Positions 7,923-15,310 of a stretch of 64,000 bases of DNA are shown here, piece by piece. This DNA is from Pseudomonas graminis. Lineage in GTDB: Bacteria > Pseudomonadota > Gammaproteobacteria > Pseudomonadales > Pseudomonadaceae. The position numbers were made by a program, and so were the translations under genes. Below the pieces are notes generated by a model. It did no database searches. It was not told where the DNA came from and saw only the letters and a program-made list of their open reading frames with translations. Each line of letters begins with the position of its first letter. Positions within the stretch are counted from its first letter, which is position 1. The stretch is taken from NCBI RefSeq assembly GCF_001705435.1, contig NZ_MDEN01000052.1, positions 85,877 through 149,876 of the forward strand, read 5' to 3'.

Positions 7923-8084
7923 ATTGGCCATTCAGCTCGCCTGTCATGACTTCTTTCAAAGCGGTCGGCAGAAGCGGTGCAATTCGGCGTATCTCAACTA
8001 ATGTCGTTCTAATACTAAGGTCGTCTGGAGTGCAACGCAGAGCGGACTAAAGTGCAAACCGTGACATCCATCTGTGCTGCGAGG

Positions 8085-8098
8085 ACAAAAACAATGAA
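8085..8098 (+). promoter_or_regulatory. candidate Crc/Hfq A-rich site over the yjcH start
   Basis: ACAAAAACAATGAA lies between the ribosome binding site and the start codon and contains AAAAACAA, matching the AAnAAnAA pattern bound by Hfq with Crc in pseudomonads. It would couple acetate uptake to carbon catabolite repression. Motif match only. Confidence 0.45.
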
Positions 8099-8405
8099 CG
8101 ACAGCATTTACCTCTCGATTCAGAACAGCCCGCGCTTCAAGGAGCTGGTCTCGAAAAGGGAACGATTCGCCTGGATTCTCTCGGCAATCATGCTTGGGCT
8201 CTATGCCGCATTCATCCTTCTGATTGCGTATGGGCCTCAGATTCTCGGCGCTAAACTCAGCGCCACATCAACCATTACCTGGGGTATGCCGATCGGCGTC
8301 GGGCTGATTCTGTCCGCGTTTATTCTGACCGCCATCTACGTTCGCCGCGCAAACGGTGAGTTCGATGACCTGAACAACGCGATCCTGAAGGAGGCACAGC
8401 AATGA
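8094..8405 (+). CDS. yjcH: DUF485 membrane protein YjcH, acetate-uptake partner
   Basis: A 103-residue DUF485 protein with two transmembrane segments (residues about 26-48 and 58-82) and short polar ends. Genes of this family almost always precede actP. The C-terminus, ending ILKEAQQ, overlaps the actP start by 4 bp (ATGA), so the two are co-translated. ATG 8094 has GAGGA 8 bases upstream. The segment ACAAAAACAATGAA across the start codon contains an AAnAAnAA motif and is a candidate Crc/Hfq site. Confidence 0.9.
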   Translation: MNDSIYLSIQNSPRFKELVSKRERFAWILSAIMLGLYAAFILLIAYGPQILGAKLSATSTITWGMPIGVGLILSAFILTAIYVRRANGEFDDLNNAILKEAQQ

Positions 8406-10060
8406 TCCGGCGCCTGCTTGCGGCCTTCGGCCTTGCGGCTTTCGCACCGACACTCTGGGCAGCCGAAGCGCTGACCGGTGTGGTGCAGAAGCAACCGTTG
8501 AACGTGTCGGCGATCATCATGTTTGTGGTCTTCGTCGGATTCACCCTGTACATCACGTACTGGGCGTCGAAAAAGAACAAGACAGCGTCGGACTATTACT
8601 CGGCAGGCGGCAAGATCACCGGTTTCCAGAACGGTCTGGCCATTGCCGGTGACTACATGTCGGCGGCGTCCTTTCTGGGGATTTCCGCGCTGGTGTACAC
8701 CTCCGGCTACGACGGTCTGATCTACTCCATCGGCTTCCTGGTGGGCTGGCCGATTATCCTGTTCCTGATCGCCGAACGCCTGCGTAACCTGGGCAAGTAC
8801 ACCTTCGCTGACGTGGCGTCCTATCGCCTCAAGCAGAAGGAAATCCGCACCTTGTCCGCCTGCGGTTCGCTGGTGGTCGTGGCGTTCTACCTGATCGCGC
8901 AGATGGTCGGCGCCGGCAAGCTGATCCAGCTGCTGTTCGGTCTGGACTATGCGGTGGCGGTGGTGCTCGTCGGTATCCTCATGTGCCTGTACGTGCTGTT
9001 CGGCGGCATGCTGGCGACCACATGGGTACAGATCATCAAGGCGGTGATGCTGCTCTCCGGTGCGTCGTTCATGGCGTTGATGGTGATGAAGCACGTCAAC
9101 TTCGACTTCAACGTGCTGTTCTCGGAAGCGGTGAAAGTTCACCCCAAAGGTGAAGCGATCATGAGCCCGGGCGGTCTGGTGAAAGATCCGATTTCGGCGT
9201 TCTCCCTGGGTCTGGCGCTGATGTTCGGCACCGCGGGCTTGCCCCACATTCTGATGCGCTTCTTCACCGTGAGTGACGCGAAGGAAGCCCGTAAGTCGGT
9301 ACTCTACGCGACCGGTTTCATCGGCTACTTCTACATCCTGACCTTCATCATCGGTTTTGGCGCGATCCTCTTGGTTAGCACCAACCCGGCGTTCAAGGAC
9401 GCGGCGGGCGCGCTGCTCGGCGGCAATAACATGGCGGCGGTTCACTTGGCCGATGCGGTCGGTGGCAGTCTGTTCCTGGGCTTTATCTCGGCGGTGGCGT
9501 TCGCAACCATTCTGGCGGTGGTGGCAGGTCTGACCCTGGCCGGTGCTTCGGCGGTGTCTCACGACTTGTATGCCAGTGTGATCAAGGCGGGCAAGGCTAA
9601 CGAGAAAGACGAGATCCGTGTGTCGAAGTACACCACGGTTGCATTGGCGGTCGTGGCGATTCTGCTGGGTATCGCGTTCGAGAGTCAGAACATTGCGTTC
9701 ATGGTGGGCCTGGCGTTCTCGATTGCGGCGAGCTGTAACTTCCCGGTGTTGTTGCTTTCGATGTACTGGAAGAACCTGACCACGCGTGGCGCGATGATCG
9801 GCGGCTGGATGGGGCTGGTCAGTGCGGTGGTGTTGATGGTGCTCGGTCCGACCATCTGGGTGCAGATTCTGCATCACGAGAAGGCGATTTTCCCGTACGA
9901 GTATCCTGCGTTGTTTTCGATTGCGATTGCGTTTGTCGGGATCTGGTTTTTCTCGATTACGGATAAGTCGAAGGCGGCAGAAGGTGAGCGCGCGTTGTTC
10001 TTCCCGCAGTTTGTGCGTTCGCAGACGGGCCTGGGGGCCAGTGGTGCGGTGTCGCATTGA
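8402..10060 (+). CDS. actP: cation/acetate symporter ActP
   Basis: A 552-residue sodium:solute symporter family protein that takes up acetate and other short monocarboxylates with a cation. It has a signal-peptide-like first helix ([21 protein letters not shown]) and about 13 further membrane segments. The family signature is in [21 protein letters not shown] and the following [18 protein letters not shown]. It forms an operon with yjcH through an ATGA overlap. Together with acsA near the right end of the window it supplies acetate uptake and activation. A terminator follows within 25 bp. Confidence 0.95.
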   Translation: MIRRLLAAFGLAAFAPTLWAAEALTGVVQKQPLNVSAIIMFVVFVGFTLYITYWASKKNKTASDYYSAGGKITGFQNGLAIAGDYMSAASFLGISALVYTSGYDGLIYSIGFLVGWPIILFLIAERLRNLGKYTFADVASYRLKQKEIRTLSACGSLVVVAFYLIAQMVGAGKLIQLLFGLDYAVAVVLVGILMCLYVLFGGMLATTWVQIIKAVMLLSGASFMALMVMKHVNFDFNVLFSEAVKVHPKGEAIMSPGGLVKDPISAFSLGLALMFGTAGLPHILMRFFTVSDAKEARKSVLYATGFIGYFYILTFIIGFGAILLVSTNPAFKDAAGALLGGNNMAAVHLADAVGGSLFLGFISAVAFATILAVVAGLTLAGASAVSHDLYASVIKAGKANEKDEIRVSKYTTVALAVVAILLGIAFESQNIAFMVGLAFSIAASCNFPVLLLSMYWKNLTTRGAMIGGWMGLVSAVVLMVLGPTIWVQILHHEKAIFPYEYPALFSIAIAFVGIWFFSITDKSKAAEGERALFFPQFVRSQTGLGASGAVSH

Positions 10061-10081
10061 TGTGAGGTAGTGCTGTTGTGA

Positions 10082-10110
10082 AAGCGCCCCGATTAATTCG
10101 GGGCGTTTTT
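10082..10110 (+). terminator. rho-independent terminator of yjcH-actP
   Basis: Stem GCGCCCCGA / TCGGGGCG around a TTAAT loop, followed by TTTTTG, 22 bp after the actP stop. Confidence 0.9.
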
Positions 10111-10120
10111 GTTTAGGGGC

Positions 10121-10360
10121 CCTGCCTAACGGCAGGACTGTTTCGCCTTCGGCGAGTTACTTGATAAAGCCCCAAGTAACCAAGGGCTTGTGCTCCTGGT
10201 TGGGCTCCTCCTTCGTCGGAGTACCCTCACTCCGGTCTCGCTCCGTGGGCCCGCGCCGAACGGACATCCATGTCCTGACGGCGCTCTCGCGGCATCCATG
10301 CCGCTCGGCCCACTCCGCGAGACCTCCGTTCAGCCTGCACCCAAGTCGCGTTTGGCGGTG
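10121..10360 (+). repeat. dispersed ~240-bp hairpin repeat, copy A
   Basis: First of three copies in the window. Landmarks: hairpin CCTGCC-TAAC-GGCAGG (10121-10136); invariant CGCCTTCGGCG then GAGTTACTTG; stem AAGCCC/GGGCTT (10167-10172 with 10184-10189); palindromes GGACAT-CC-ATGTCC (10262-10275) and GCGGCAT-CC-ATGCCGC (10289-10304); conserved end near GTCGCGTTTGGCGGTG. It lies 60 bp after the actP stop, in the actP orientation, just beyond the terminator. The stems differ in sequence from the other copies but still pair, which points to a selected RNA or DNA structure. I know no established name for it. Confidence 0.85.
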
Positions 10361-10406
10361 ACTGGAGTTTTTGCGTAGGAAGAGCAAGATCACAAGCGCG
10401 TCCGGT

Positions 10407-10502
10407 GTAGGACCGGCTTTAGCCGGGAAGAGGTCGGTTTGATCACCAAACGTTTTACTGAATGCCCGCGCTGCTTTAGTGGGACCGGCTTTAGCCGGGA
10501 AG
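10407..10502 (+). repeat. two REP elements in direct orientation
   Basis: GGACCGGCTTTAGCCGGGAA-type REPs at 10407-10430 and 10479-10502, both in plus orientation with start points 72 bp apart. Unlike the other REP pairs in the window they are direct rather than inverted, so they are not a REPIN; two singlets or a rearranged element are possible. Confidence 0.75.
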
Positions 10503-10662
10503 GGGCCAGTTCAGGCGCGGGTAAATCTGAGGCAGATGTCATTTTTGCGATCAGTGCTTAAAAAAGATTGAACCGCTTTTACGCCGGTTCGCCTAATGAT
10601 CAGCGTGTGGAGATTCCCACAGGCCTTGTGCTAATACCGGCACTCTTCGAGAGGTGGTTAAC

Positions 10663-10941
10663 GTGGCTAAAGACGACAAGAAAACCAAAGGTGAAGCTTC
10701 GAAAGCCAGCAAGGATTTGAAGGACAAGAAGTCCTCTCCGGAAAAGAAATCAGCGGCGGCCTCGACTCTTTCTAAGTCTTCTGAAAAGAAAGATACCAAG
10801 AAAGACACCAAGAAAGCGGCTGAACCAAAGAAAGCCGCTGAGCCAAAGAAGGCGGCAAAGAAAGCTGACAGCAAGCCAGAAAAGGCCAAGAAATCAGACA
10901 AGGCAGAAAAGGCCGACAAGCCTGCAAAAAAGAAAAAGTAA
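10663..10941 (+). CDS. lysine-rich low-complexity basic protein
   Basis: A 92-residue protein made almost only of Lys, Ala, Asp, Glu, Ser, Pro and Thr, with repeats such as KKDTKKDTKKAAEPKKAAEPKKAA and a C-terminal KPAKKKK. It has no hydrophobic core and should be disordered and strongly basic, like histone H1-like tails (compare AlgP/AlgR3-type proteins). DNA, RNA or polyphosphate binding is plausible but not shown. GTG 10663 is chosen because AGAGG lies 8 bases upstream; GTG 10654 is an alternative. A hairpin GCTAGGG/CCCTAGC follows the stop. Confidence 0.7.
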   Translation: MAKDDKKTKGEASKASKDLKDKKSSPEKKSAAASTLSKSSEKKDTKKDTKKAAEPKKAAEPKKAAKKADSKPEKAKKSDKAEKADKPAKKKK

Positions 10942-10953
10942 TGTCTGCACCTG

Positions 10954-10974
10954 GCTAGGGCTTCACGCCCTAGC
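10954..10974 (+). terminator. hairpin after the lysine-rich gene
   Basis: Stem GCTAGGG / CCCTAGC with loop CTTCACG, 12 bp after the stop codon. No U-run follows, so termination would be weak or factor-dependent. Confidence 0.5.
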
Positions 10975-11096
10975 TTCCCCAGAACGTTCTGTTCGATCGT
11001 TGTAAATTCCCCCCCCCCCCGATCTCCTCAACACCCAGTGGCTGCCGCTGACGGACGAACGCAAGTTTCTGAATTGTTAGTGTTCAAACCGACCCA

Positions 11097-11168
11097 TTCC
11101 CGGCTAAAGCCGGTCCCACTAAAAAGCACACCGCGTACACCCCGGTAGGACCGGCTTCAGCCGGGAAG
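11097..11168. repeat. REPIN (72 bp, opposite arm order)
   Basis: A reverse-oriented REP (TTCCCGGCTAAAGCCGGTCC, 11097 onward) followed by a forward REP (GTAGGACCGGCTTCAGCCGG, 11145 onward). The arms point the opposite way from the 92-bp elements at 1634-1725 and 42203-42294 and match the arrangement at 52821-52887. Confidence 0.8.
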
Positions 11169-11220
11169 CTCTTGATCTGCTTTAAAGCGCTTTTGATCTT
11201 CGTACACAAAAGGCTCAAAC

Positions 11221-11460
11221 ACCGCCAATCGCGACTTTGGTGCAGGCTGAACGCAGGTCTCGTGGAGTGGGCCGAGCCGCATGGATGCGGCGAGAGCGCC
11301 GTCAGGGCATGGATGCCCGTTCGGCGCGGGCGCACGGAGCGAGGCCGGAGTGAAGGAACCCGACGAAGTCGGGCCTAACCGAGAGCAAGCACCCTTGGTT
11401 ACTTGGGGTGCTTTTCCAAGTAACTCGCCGAAGGCGAAACAGTTCTGCTCCAGCAGAACC
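11221..11460 (-). repeat. dispersed ~240-bp hairpin repeat, copy B
   Basis: Minus-strand copy, same length as copy A. Its hairpins are GTTCTGC/GCAGAAC (11442-11459), invariant CGCCTTCGGCG, AAGCACCC/GGGTGCTT (11387-11394 with 11406-11413), CCCGAC-GAA-GTCGGG (11359-11373), GGGCAT/ATGCCC (11305-11318) and GCCGCAT/ATGCGGC (11276-11291). Where it differs from copy A, both sides of the stem have changed together. It begins right after the terminator of the DUF3309 gene, in that gene's orientation. Confidence 0.85.
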
Positions 11461-11468
11461 GCTTCCAT

Positions 11469-11497
11469 AAAAAAACCGCGCCTAAGCGCGGTTCTTT
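11469..11497 (-). terminator. terminator of the DUF3309 gene
   Basis: Stem AACCGCGC / GCGCGGTT with loop TTAG, flanked by a T-run in the minus direction (A-run at 11469-11474) and also by Ts on the plus side, so it may work both ways. Confidence 0.85.
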
Positions 11498-11515
11498 TTA
11501 ATGTCAGCCCGGCAG

Positions 11516-11674
11516 TTAAATCCTGCCCAGCAGCACCAATATCAGCAGGATCACCAGGATCGTACCGATGATGCCCGACGGACCGTAGCCCCAGCTTCTG
11601 GAGTGCGGGAATACCGGAAGTCCACCGATCAACAGCAGGATGAGGATGATGATCAGAATTGTGCCGATGCCCAT
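11516..11674 (-). CDS. DUF3309 family small membrane peptide (52 residues)
   Basis: A short gene reading MGIGTILIIILILLLIGGLP, then VFPHSRSWGYGPSGIIG, then a second hydrophobic stretch ending VLLGRI. Two membrane segments joined by a Tyr/Trp/Gly loop with SWGYGPSG is the DUF3309 pattern. No biochemical role is known to me. AAGGA lies 7 bases before ATG 11674 and a good terminator follows the stop, so this is a complete small transcription unit. Confidence 0.85.
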   Translation of the reverse strand: MGIGTILIIILILLLIGGLPVFPHSRSWGYGPSGIIGTILVILLILVLLGRI

Positions 11675-12120
11675 GACGAGTTCCTTCTAGTGTTCTTGGA
11701 AGATGGCTATGCAACTCAAGACGTTGCCTCTCAGGCGAGTCATTGTGCTGCTTGATGAATCCGACTATCGCTTTAATCAAAAGGTTCTGAGCGGCGGAAA
11801 TAAAAATTAACACCTGTGGAAAAAACAATATAAATCATGGGCTTGAAATTTTAGCAAGACAATTTATCGCAGCAGATTTTGATTAAAAATGCGCAAAAAG
11901 TGCCTGGCTTAGTGTGGAACGAACCTGTAACTAACTGGTCGCCAAGTTTGATATAACACGCTGCGCTTTAATCAACCGCAGACCGAATACATCCAAAAGA
12001 GTGGCCATCCATTCAAAGCATCGGTTTGCCTCTCATATTCAGCGACCTGATGAAGGGTTTGTCGGACAATCCTCCTGTTTACACTCTGGCTAATTCTTCG
12101 CAACCGACAGGGCGTCTGCT
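11675..12120. other. AT-rich divergent intergenic region
   Basis: 446 bp between the DUF3309 gene (minus) and the short-chain dehydrogenase gene (plus). It is noticeably AT-rich around 11800-11900 compared with its surroundings, which fits promoter DNA or a silencer-bound region. Apart from a possible stress-sigma promoter I see no gene or clear motif. Confidence 0.5.
11760..11787 (-). promoter_or_regulatory. possible AlgU/RpoE-type promoter for the DUF3309 gene
   Basis: Read on the minus strand, GAACCT-N17-TCGGA resembles the extracytoplasmic stress sigma consensus GAACTT-N16/17-TCTGA, with one mismatch in each box. Transcription would start about 80 bp upstream of the gene. Suggestive only. 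Confidence 0.3.
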
Positions 12121-12933
12121 ATGCACAATCGCATCATGATCACCGGCGCAGGGTCCGGGCTGGGACGCGAGATCGCGCTGCGCTGGGCGCGCGAAGGGTG
12201 GCAGCTGGCGCTGTCGGATGTCAGTGACAGCGGCCTTCAGGAAACCCTGCGCCTGGTGCGCGAAGGAGGGGGGGACGGTTTCGTTCAGCGCTGTGACGTG
12301 CGGGACTACAGCCAGCTGACCGCGTTCGCCCAGGCCTGCGAACAGAAACTCGGCGGCATCGATGTGATCGTCAACAACGCCGGCGTCGCTTCAGGCGGAT
12401 TCTTTGGCGAATTGTCGCTGGAGGATTGGGACTGGCAGATCGCGATCAACCTGATGGGGGTGGTCAAGGGCTGCAAAGCGTTTTTGCCGCTGCTGGAACA
12501 GAGCAAGGGCAAGATCATCAACATCGCCTCCATGGCGGCATTGATGCAGGGGCCGGCGATGAGCAATTACAACGTCGCCAAGGCGGGGGTGGTTGCGCTG
12601 TCGGAGAGCCTGCTGATCGAGCTGCGCCAGCAGGAAATCAGCGTGCATGTGGTGTGTCCGTCGTTCTTCCAGACCAATTTGCTGGATTCCTTTCGCGGCC
12701 CCACGCCGGCGATGAAAGCCCAGGTTGGAAAGTTGCTGGAGAGTTCGCCCATCAGCGCGAGGGACATCGCCGATTACATCTACCAGCAGGTGGCCAGTGG
12801 CGAGTTCATGATCCTGCCCCATGAGCAAGGGCGAATGGCCTGGCAGCTCAAGCAGAAAAATCCTCAGTTGCTGTACGACGAGATGGCCACTATGGCGGAG
12901 AAGATGCGCGCCAAGGCGAAGTCCGGAAGCTGA
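12121..12933 (+). CDS. short-chain dehydrogenase/reductase
   Basis: A 270-residue classical SDR oxidoreductase. It shows the NAD(P) loop TGAGSGLG (residues 8-15), the NNAG motif in VIVNNAGVASGG (about 81-92), a catalytic Ser in IINIASMAALMQGP and the YxxxK signature in SNYNVAKAGVVALSE. Asp in SDVSDS after the second strand may favour NAD(H), but this is a weak indication. The substrate is unknown. It is followed after about 70 bp by the YnfA gene on the same strand. Confidence 0.9.
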   Translation: MHNRIMITGAGSGLGREIALRWAREGWQLALSDVSDSGLQETLRLVREGGGDGFVQRCDVRDYSQLTAFAQACEQKLGGIDVIVNNAGVASGGFFGELSLEDWDWQIAINLMGVVKGCKAFLPLLEQSKGKIINIASMAALMQGPAMSNYNVAKAGVVALSESLLIELRQQEISVHVVCPSFFQTNLLDSFRGPTPAMKAQVGKLLESSPISARDIADYIYQQVASGEFMILPHEQGRMAWQLKQKNPQLLYDEMATMAEKMRAKAKSGS

Positions 12934-13005
12934 GCCAGACATTCTGAACGGGTCTTTTCTGATAGGGTGGCCGGCACTTTCCGGCTGCCCAAGACGAGGC
13001 TCATT

Positions 13006-13338
13006 GTGCTCAATTACCTGTGGTTTTTCCTCGCCGCGCTGTTCGAGATCGCCGGGTGTTATGCCTTCTGGATGTGGCTGCGCCAGGGCAAGAGCGCGCT
13101 GTGGGTGATTCCGGCGCTGGTCAGCCTGACGCTGTTCGCCGTGCTGTTGACCCGGGTCGAAGCCACGTATGCCGGGCGCGCCTACGCAGCCTACGGTGGC
13201 ATCTACATCATTGCTTCCATTGCCTGGCTGGGCGTTATCGAACGTGTCCGACCGTTGACGTCCGACTGGATCGGCGTTGGCCTGTGCGTGATCGGCGCGA
13301 CCATCATCCTGCTCGGCCCGCGCTGGTCAGCCGCCTGA
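13006..13338 (+). CDS. YnfA family small membrane protein
   Basis: A 110-residue UPF0060/YnfA protein with four predicted membrane helices, related to small multidrug resistance transporters. Family hallmarks are the start [21 protein letters not shown], then [16 protein letters not shown] and a closing IIL-GPRW. I use the GTG at 13006, which has GAGG six bases upstream and gives the usual family N-terminus; an upstream ATG at 12967 would add 13 atypical residues. Transport activity is suggested by homology only. Confidence 0.88.
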   Translation: MLNYLWFFLAALFEIAGCYAFWMWLRQGKSALWVIPALVSLTLFAVLLTRVEATYAGRAYAAYGGIYIIASIAWLGVIERVRPLTSDWIGVGLCVIGATIILLGPRWSAA

Positions 13339-13539
13339 TGCGTTGTGCCTGAGGCACAACCTGACGTCTGCCGTACCTTTCTCCGACGCGTGGGCCGGAA
13401 ATGTCCAAGTGCGTAGGACGCGTCTGTCGGCCATGTTCTTGAAGGGATGAAGGGCGTTACTGATTTTGCTCTGGCGCATTGAAGCGCGGGGACCTGAGCG
13501 TCAACCTGCTTCCTCGGTTACAGCCAAGGAGTAGGACGT

Positions 13540-13737
13540 ATGCTGGTATTGACGCGGGAAATCGGAGAGACCTTCAACATTGGCGATGACATCACCGTGA
13601 AGGTGCTGGGCATCACCGGCAATCAAGTGCGCCTGGGAATCGATGCGCCCCAGAGCATCAGGATTCATCGGGCAGAAGTTATCCGACGGATCGCCTCACG
13701 GCTGCAGCACCTCGCCAACCGGTTGCCGGGCAGGTGA
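13540..13737 (+). CDS. csrA: CsrA/RsmA family RNA-binding regulator (paralogue)
   Basis: A 65-residue CsrA-family protein that should bind GGA motifs in mRNA leaders. Key positions present are Leu4, Arg6 and Arg44 (in IHRAEV), and the dimer-forming strands are intact. It differs from the classical gammaproteobacterial RsmA (MLILTRRVGETL, NAPKEV) by Glu at position 7 instead of Arg, by LGIDAPQSI in the fourth strand, and by a basic C-terminal helix LQHLANRLPGR. It is therefore one of the divergent Rsm paralogues of pseudomonads. AGGAGTAGGACGT precedes the ATG. It is convergent with the yheU-like gene, stop to stop with one base between. Confidence 0.88.
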   Translation: MLVLTREIGETFNIGDDITVKVLGITGNQVRLGIDAPQSIRIHRAEVIRRIASRLQHLANRLPGR

Positions 13738-13738
13738 C

Positions 13739-13969
13739 CTATTCCTCGAAATATTCCTTTGGCACTTCATGCTTGAGCATCAGCTGACATTGCTGGCTGT
13801 CCATGTCGAAAAAAATCACTGCCTGACCTTTGCTCAGCGCATGGCGCACCCGCAATACGCGGGTTTCGAGGGGGGTGTCGTCGCCGTTGTCAGTACCGTC
13901 GCGGGTCACGAAATCCTCGATCAGGCGCGTCAGGGTGTCGGCTTCGAGTTGGTCGTAAGGGATCAGCAT
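13739..13969 (-). CDS. YheU family protein (UPF0270)
   Basis: A 76-residue protein with the family start MLIPYDQLEADTLTRLIEDF and the features VTRDGTD, RVRHALSKGQAVIFFD and a C-terminal QCQLMLKHEVP. The function is unknown, although family structures are known. ATG 13969 is chosen by family length; an ATG 15 bases upstream is possible. It sits downstream of the M42-type peptidase gene on the same strand with a gap of about 65 bp. Confidence 0.85.
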   Translation of the reverse strand: MLIPYDQLEADTLTRLIEDFVTRDGTDNGDDTPLETRVLRVRHALSKGQAVIFFDMDSQQCQLMLKHEVPKEYFEE

Positions 13970-14033
13970 AGGTTTCTCGGCCATCACAAAAAGTACACGG
14001 GGCGGCGATGCTATCGCGCCCCGTGCGGGCAGG

Positions 14034-15218
14034 CTACCGCTGCCCCACCAATGTATCCACCGACGGCACACGAGTGTCGCTTTCCATCTGCGCGTCGTGC
14101 TCCAGTTGATGGCTGAAATTCTCCAGCGATGCGTTGGACGGATGCGCGTCGCTGGCAAACACTGGCGGGCTCATGATGTAGGCGGTGAGCAGACGGCTCA
14201 GCGTGCTCAAGCTGTCGATGTGGGTGCGTTCGTAGCCATGTGTCGCGTCGCAGCCGAACGCCAGCAGGGCGGTGCGCGTGTCGTAACCGGCAGTGATCGC
14301 CGAGTGCGCGTCGCTGTAGTAATAGCGGAACAGGTCGCGGCGTACGGACAGTTCGTTTTGCTCGCCCAGGCGCAGCAAATGGCGTGACAGGTGATAGTCG
14401 TAGGGGCCGCCGGAATCCTGCATCGCCACGCTGACCGCGTGTTCGCTGGAGTGCTGGCCGGGGGCAACGGGGGCGATGTCGATACCGACGAACTCGCTGA
14501 CGTCCCACGGCAGGCTGCCCGCAGCGCCGCTGCCGGTTTCTTCGGTAATGGTGAACAGCGGGTGGCAATCGATCAGGGGCTCGACGCCGCTGTCGACGAT
14601 GGCTTTGAGCGCCGCGAGCAGGGCGGCGACGCCGGCCTTGTCGTCCAGATGGCGCGCGCTGATATGCCCGCTGTCGGTGAACTCGGGCAACGGGTCAAAT
14701 GCCACGAAGTCGCCGATGTTGATGCCCACCGATTCACAATCCGCGCGGGTCGCGCTGTAGGCGTCCAGGCGCACTTCGACGTGGTCCCAACTGATGGGCA
14801 TCGTGTCGACGGCCGTGTTGAACGCGTGCCCGGAGGCCATCAATGGCAGCACGCTGCCGCGAATCACGCCATTGTCGGTGAACACGCTGACGCGGCTGCC
14901 TTCGGCAAAGCGGCTGGACCAGCAACCGACCGGGGCCAGACCCAGCCGGCCGTTGTCTTTGACTTCGCGAACGCTGGCACCGATGGTGTCCAGGTGCGCG
15001 GAGACGGCGCGGTCGGGACTGTTCTGTTTACCTTTCAACGTGGCGCGGATGGTGCCGCGGCGGGTCAGCTCGAACGGGATGCCCAGTTCTTCCAGGCGCT
15101 CGGCGACGTAGCGCACGATGGTGTCGGTGAAACCGGTGGGGCTCGGGATCGCGAGCATTTCCAGCAGGACTTTCTGCAGGTAATTCAGATCCGGTTCATG
15201 GATGTTTGCAGTCGTCAT
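14034..15218 (-). CDS. M42-type peptidase of the NAGGN osmoprotectant system
   Basis: A 394-residue peptidase-like protein with metal-binding motifs typical of M42/M20 co-catalytic zinc peptidases: SAHLDTIG (His/Asp), HLDDKAGVAALL (bridging Asp) and TEETGSGAAG (catalytic Glu-Glu). In pseudomonads it is the third gene of the N-acetylglutaminylglutamine amide cluster and may turn the dipeptide over. The gene lies downstream of ngg but is separated from it by 92 bp containing a REP-like palindrome, so its expression may be partly uncoupled. ATG 15218 has GAGG 5 bases upstream. Confidence 0.85.
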   Translation of the reverse strand: MTTANIHEPDLNYLQKVLLEMLAIPSPTGFTDTIVRYVAERLEELGIPFELTRRGTIRATLKGKQNSPDRAVSAHLDTIGASVREVKDNGRLGLAPVGCWSSRFAEGSRVSVFTDNGVIRGSVLPLMASGHAFNTAVDTMPISWDHVEVRLDAYSATRADCESVGINIGDFVAFDPLPEFTDSGHISARHLDDKAGVAALLAALKAIVDSGVEPLIDCHPLFTITEETGSGAAGSLPWDVSEFVGIDIAPVAPGQHSSEHAVSVAMQDSGGPYDYHLSRHLLRLGEQNELSVRRDLFRYYYSDAHSAITAGYDTRTALLAFGCDATHGYERTHIDSLSTLSRLLTAYIMSPPVFASDAHPSNASLENFSHQLEHDAQMESDTRVPSVDTLVGQR

Positions 15219-15250
15219 AGGAACCTCAGTGTGGGGCGCTGAATGACCTG

Positions 15251-15299
15251 ATAGCGGGCTCGCTGGCGGATTCGATCCGCCGGCAAGCTCACTGCTACA
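15251..15299. repeat. REP-like palindrome between ngg and the peptidase gene
   Basis: Inverted arms GGCGGAT-TCG-ATCCGCC, flanked by GGGCTCGCT and CCGGCAAGCTC. It belongs to a different REP subclass from the GGCTTTAGCC elements. It interrupts the NAGGN operon and could stabilise the upstream part of the mRNA or act as a partial terminator. Confidence 0.65.
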
Positions 15300-15310
15300 G
15301 GGATGGCGCC

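Larger units (their letters stand above)
10061..10662. other. repeat-filled intergenic region downstream of actP
   Basis: 600 bp without a convincing gene. In order it holds the actP terminator (10082-10110), copy A of the dispersed hairpin repeat (10121-10360), two directly repeated REPs (10407-10430 and 10479-10502), and an AT-richer stretch from about 10530 that should contain the promoter of the lysine-rich protein gene. Open frames inside copy A are by-products of the repeat. Confidence 0.75.
10942..11515. other. repeat-filled region between the lysine-rich gene and the DUF3309 gene
   Basis: Contains a hairpin (10954-10974), a run of 12 C (11009-11020), a REPIN (11097-11168), copy B of the dispersed hairpin repeat (11221-11460, minus strand) and a terminator (11469-11497). 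No gene is supported; the open frames here are repeat sequence. Confidence 0.75.

Noticed and set aside
8336..10057. 573-codon open frame antisense to yjcH-actP
   Set aside because: It is the complement of a certain transporter gene, its product is a low-complexity Arg/His/Gln-rich sequence, and it has no ribosome binding site. High GC content keeps such shadow frames open.
10121..10360. Insertion sequence or integron as an explanation of the 240-bp repeat
   Set aside because: No transposase frame, no terminal inverted repeats around the whole element and no target duplication could be seen; the internal palindromes vary while still pairing, unlike a decaying IS.
11157..11828. 223-codon minus-strand open frame including the dispersed repeat
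   Set aside because: It runs through copy B, the terminator and the real DUF3309 gene in another frame. Similar frames in copy A (10157-10393) show that they come from the repeat itself.
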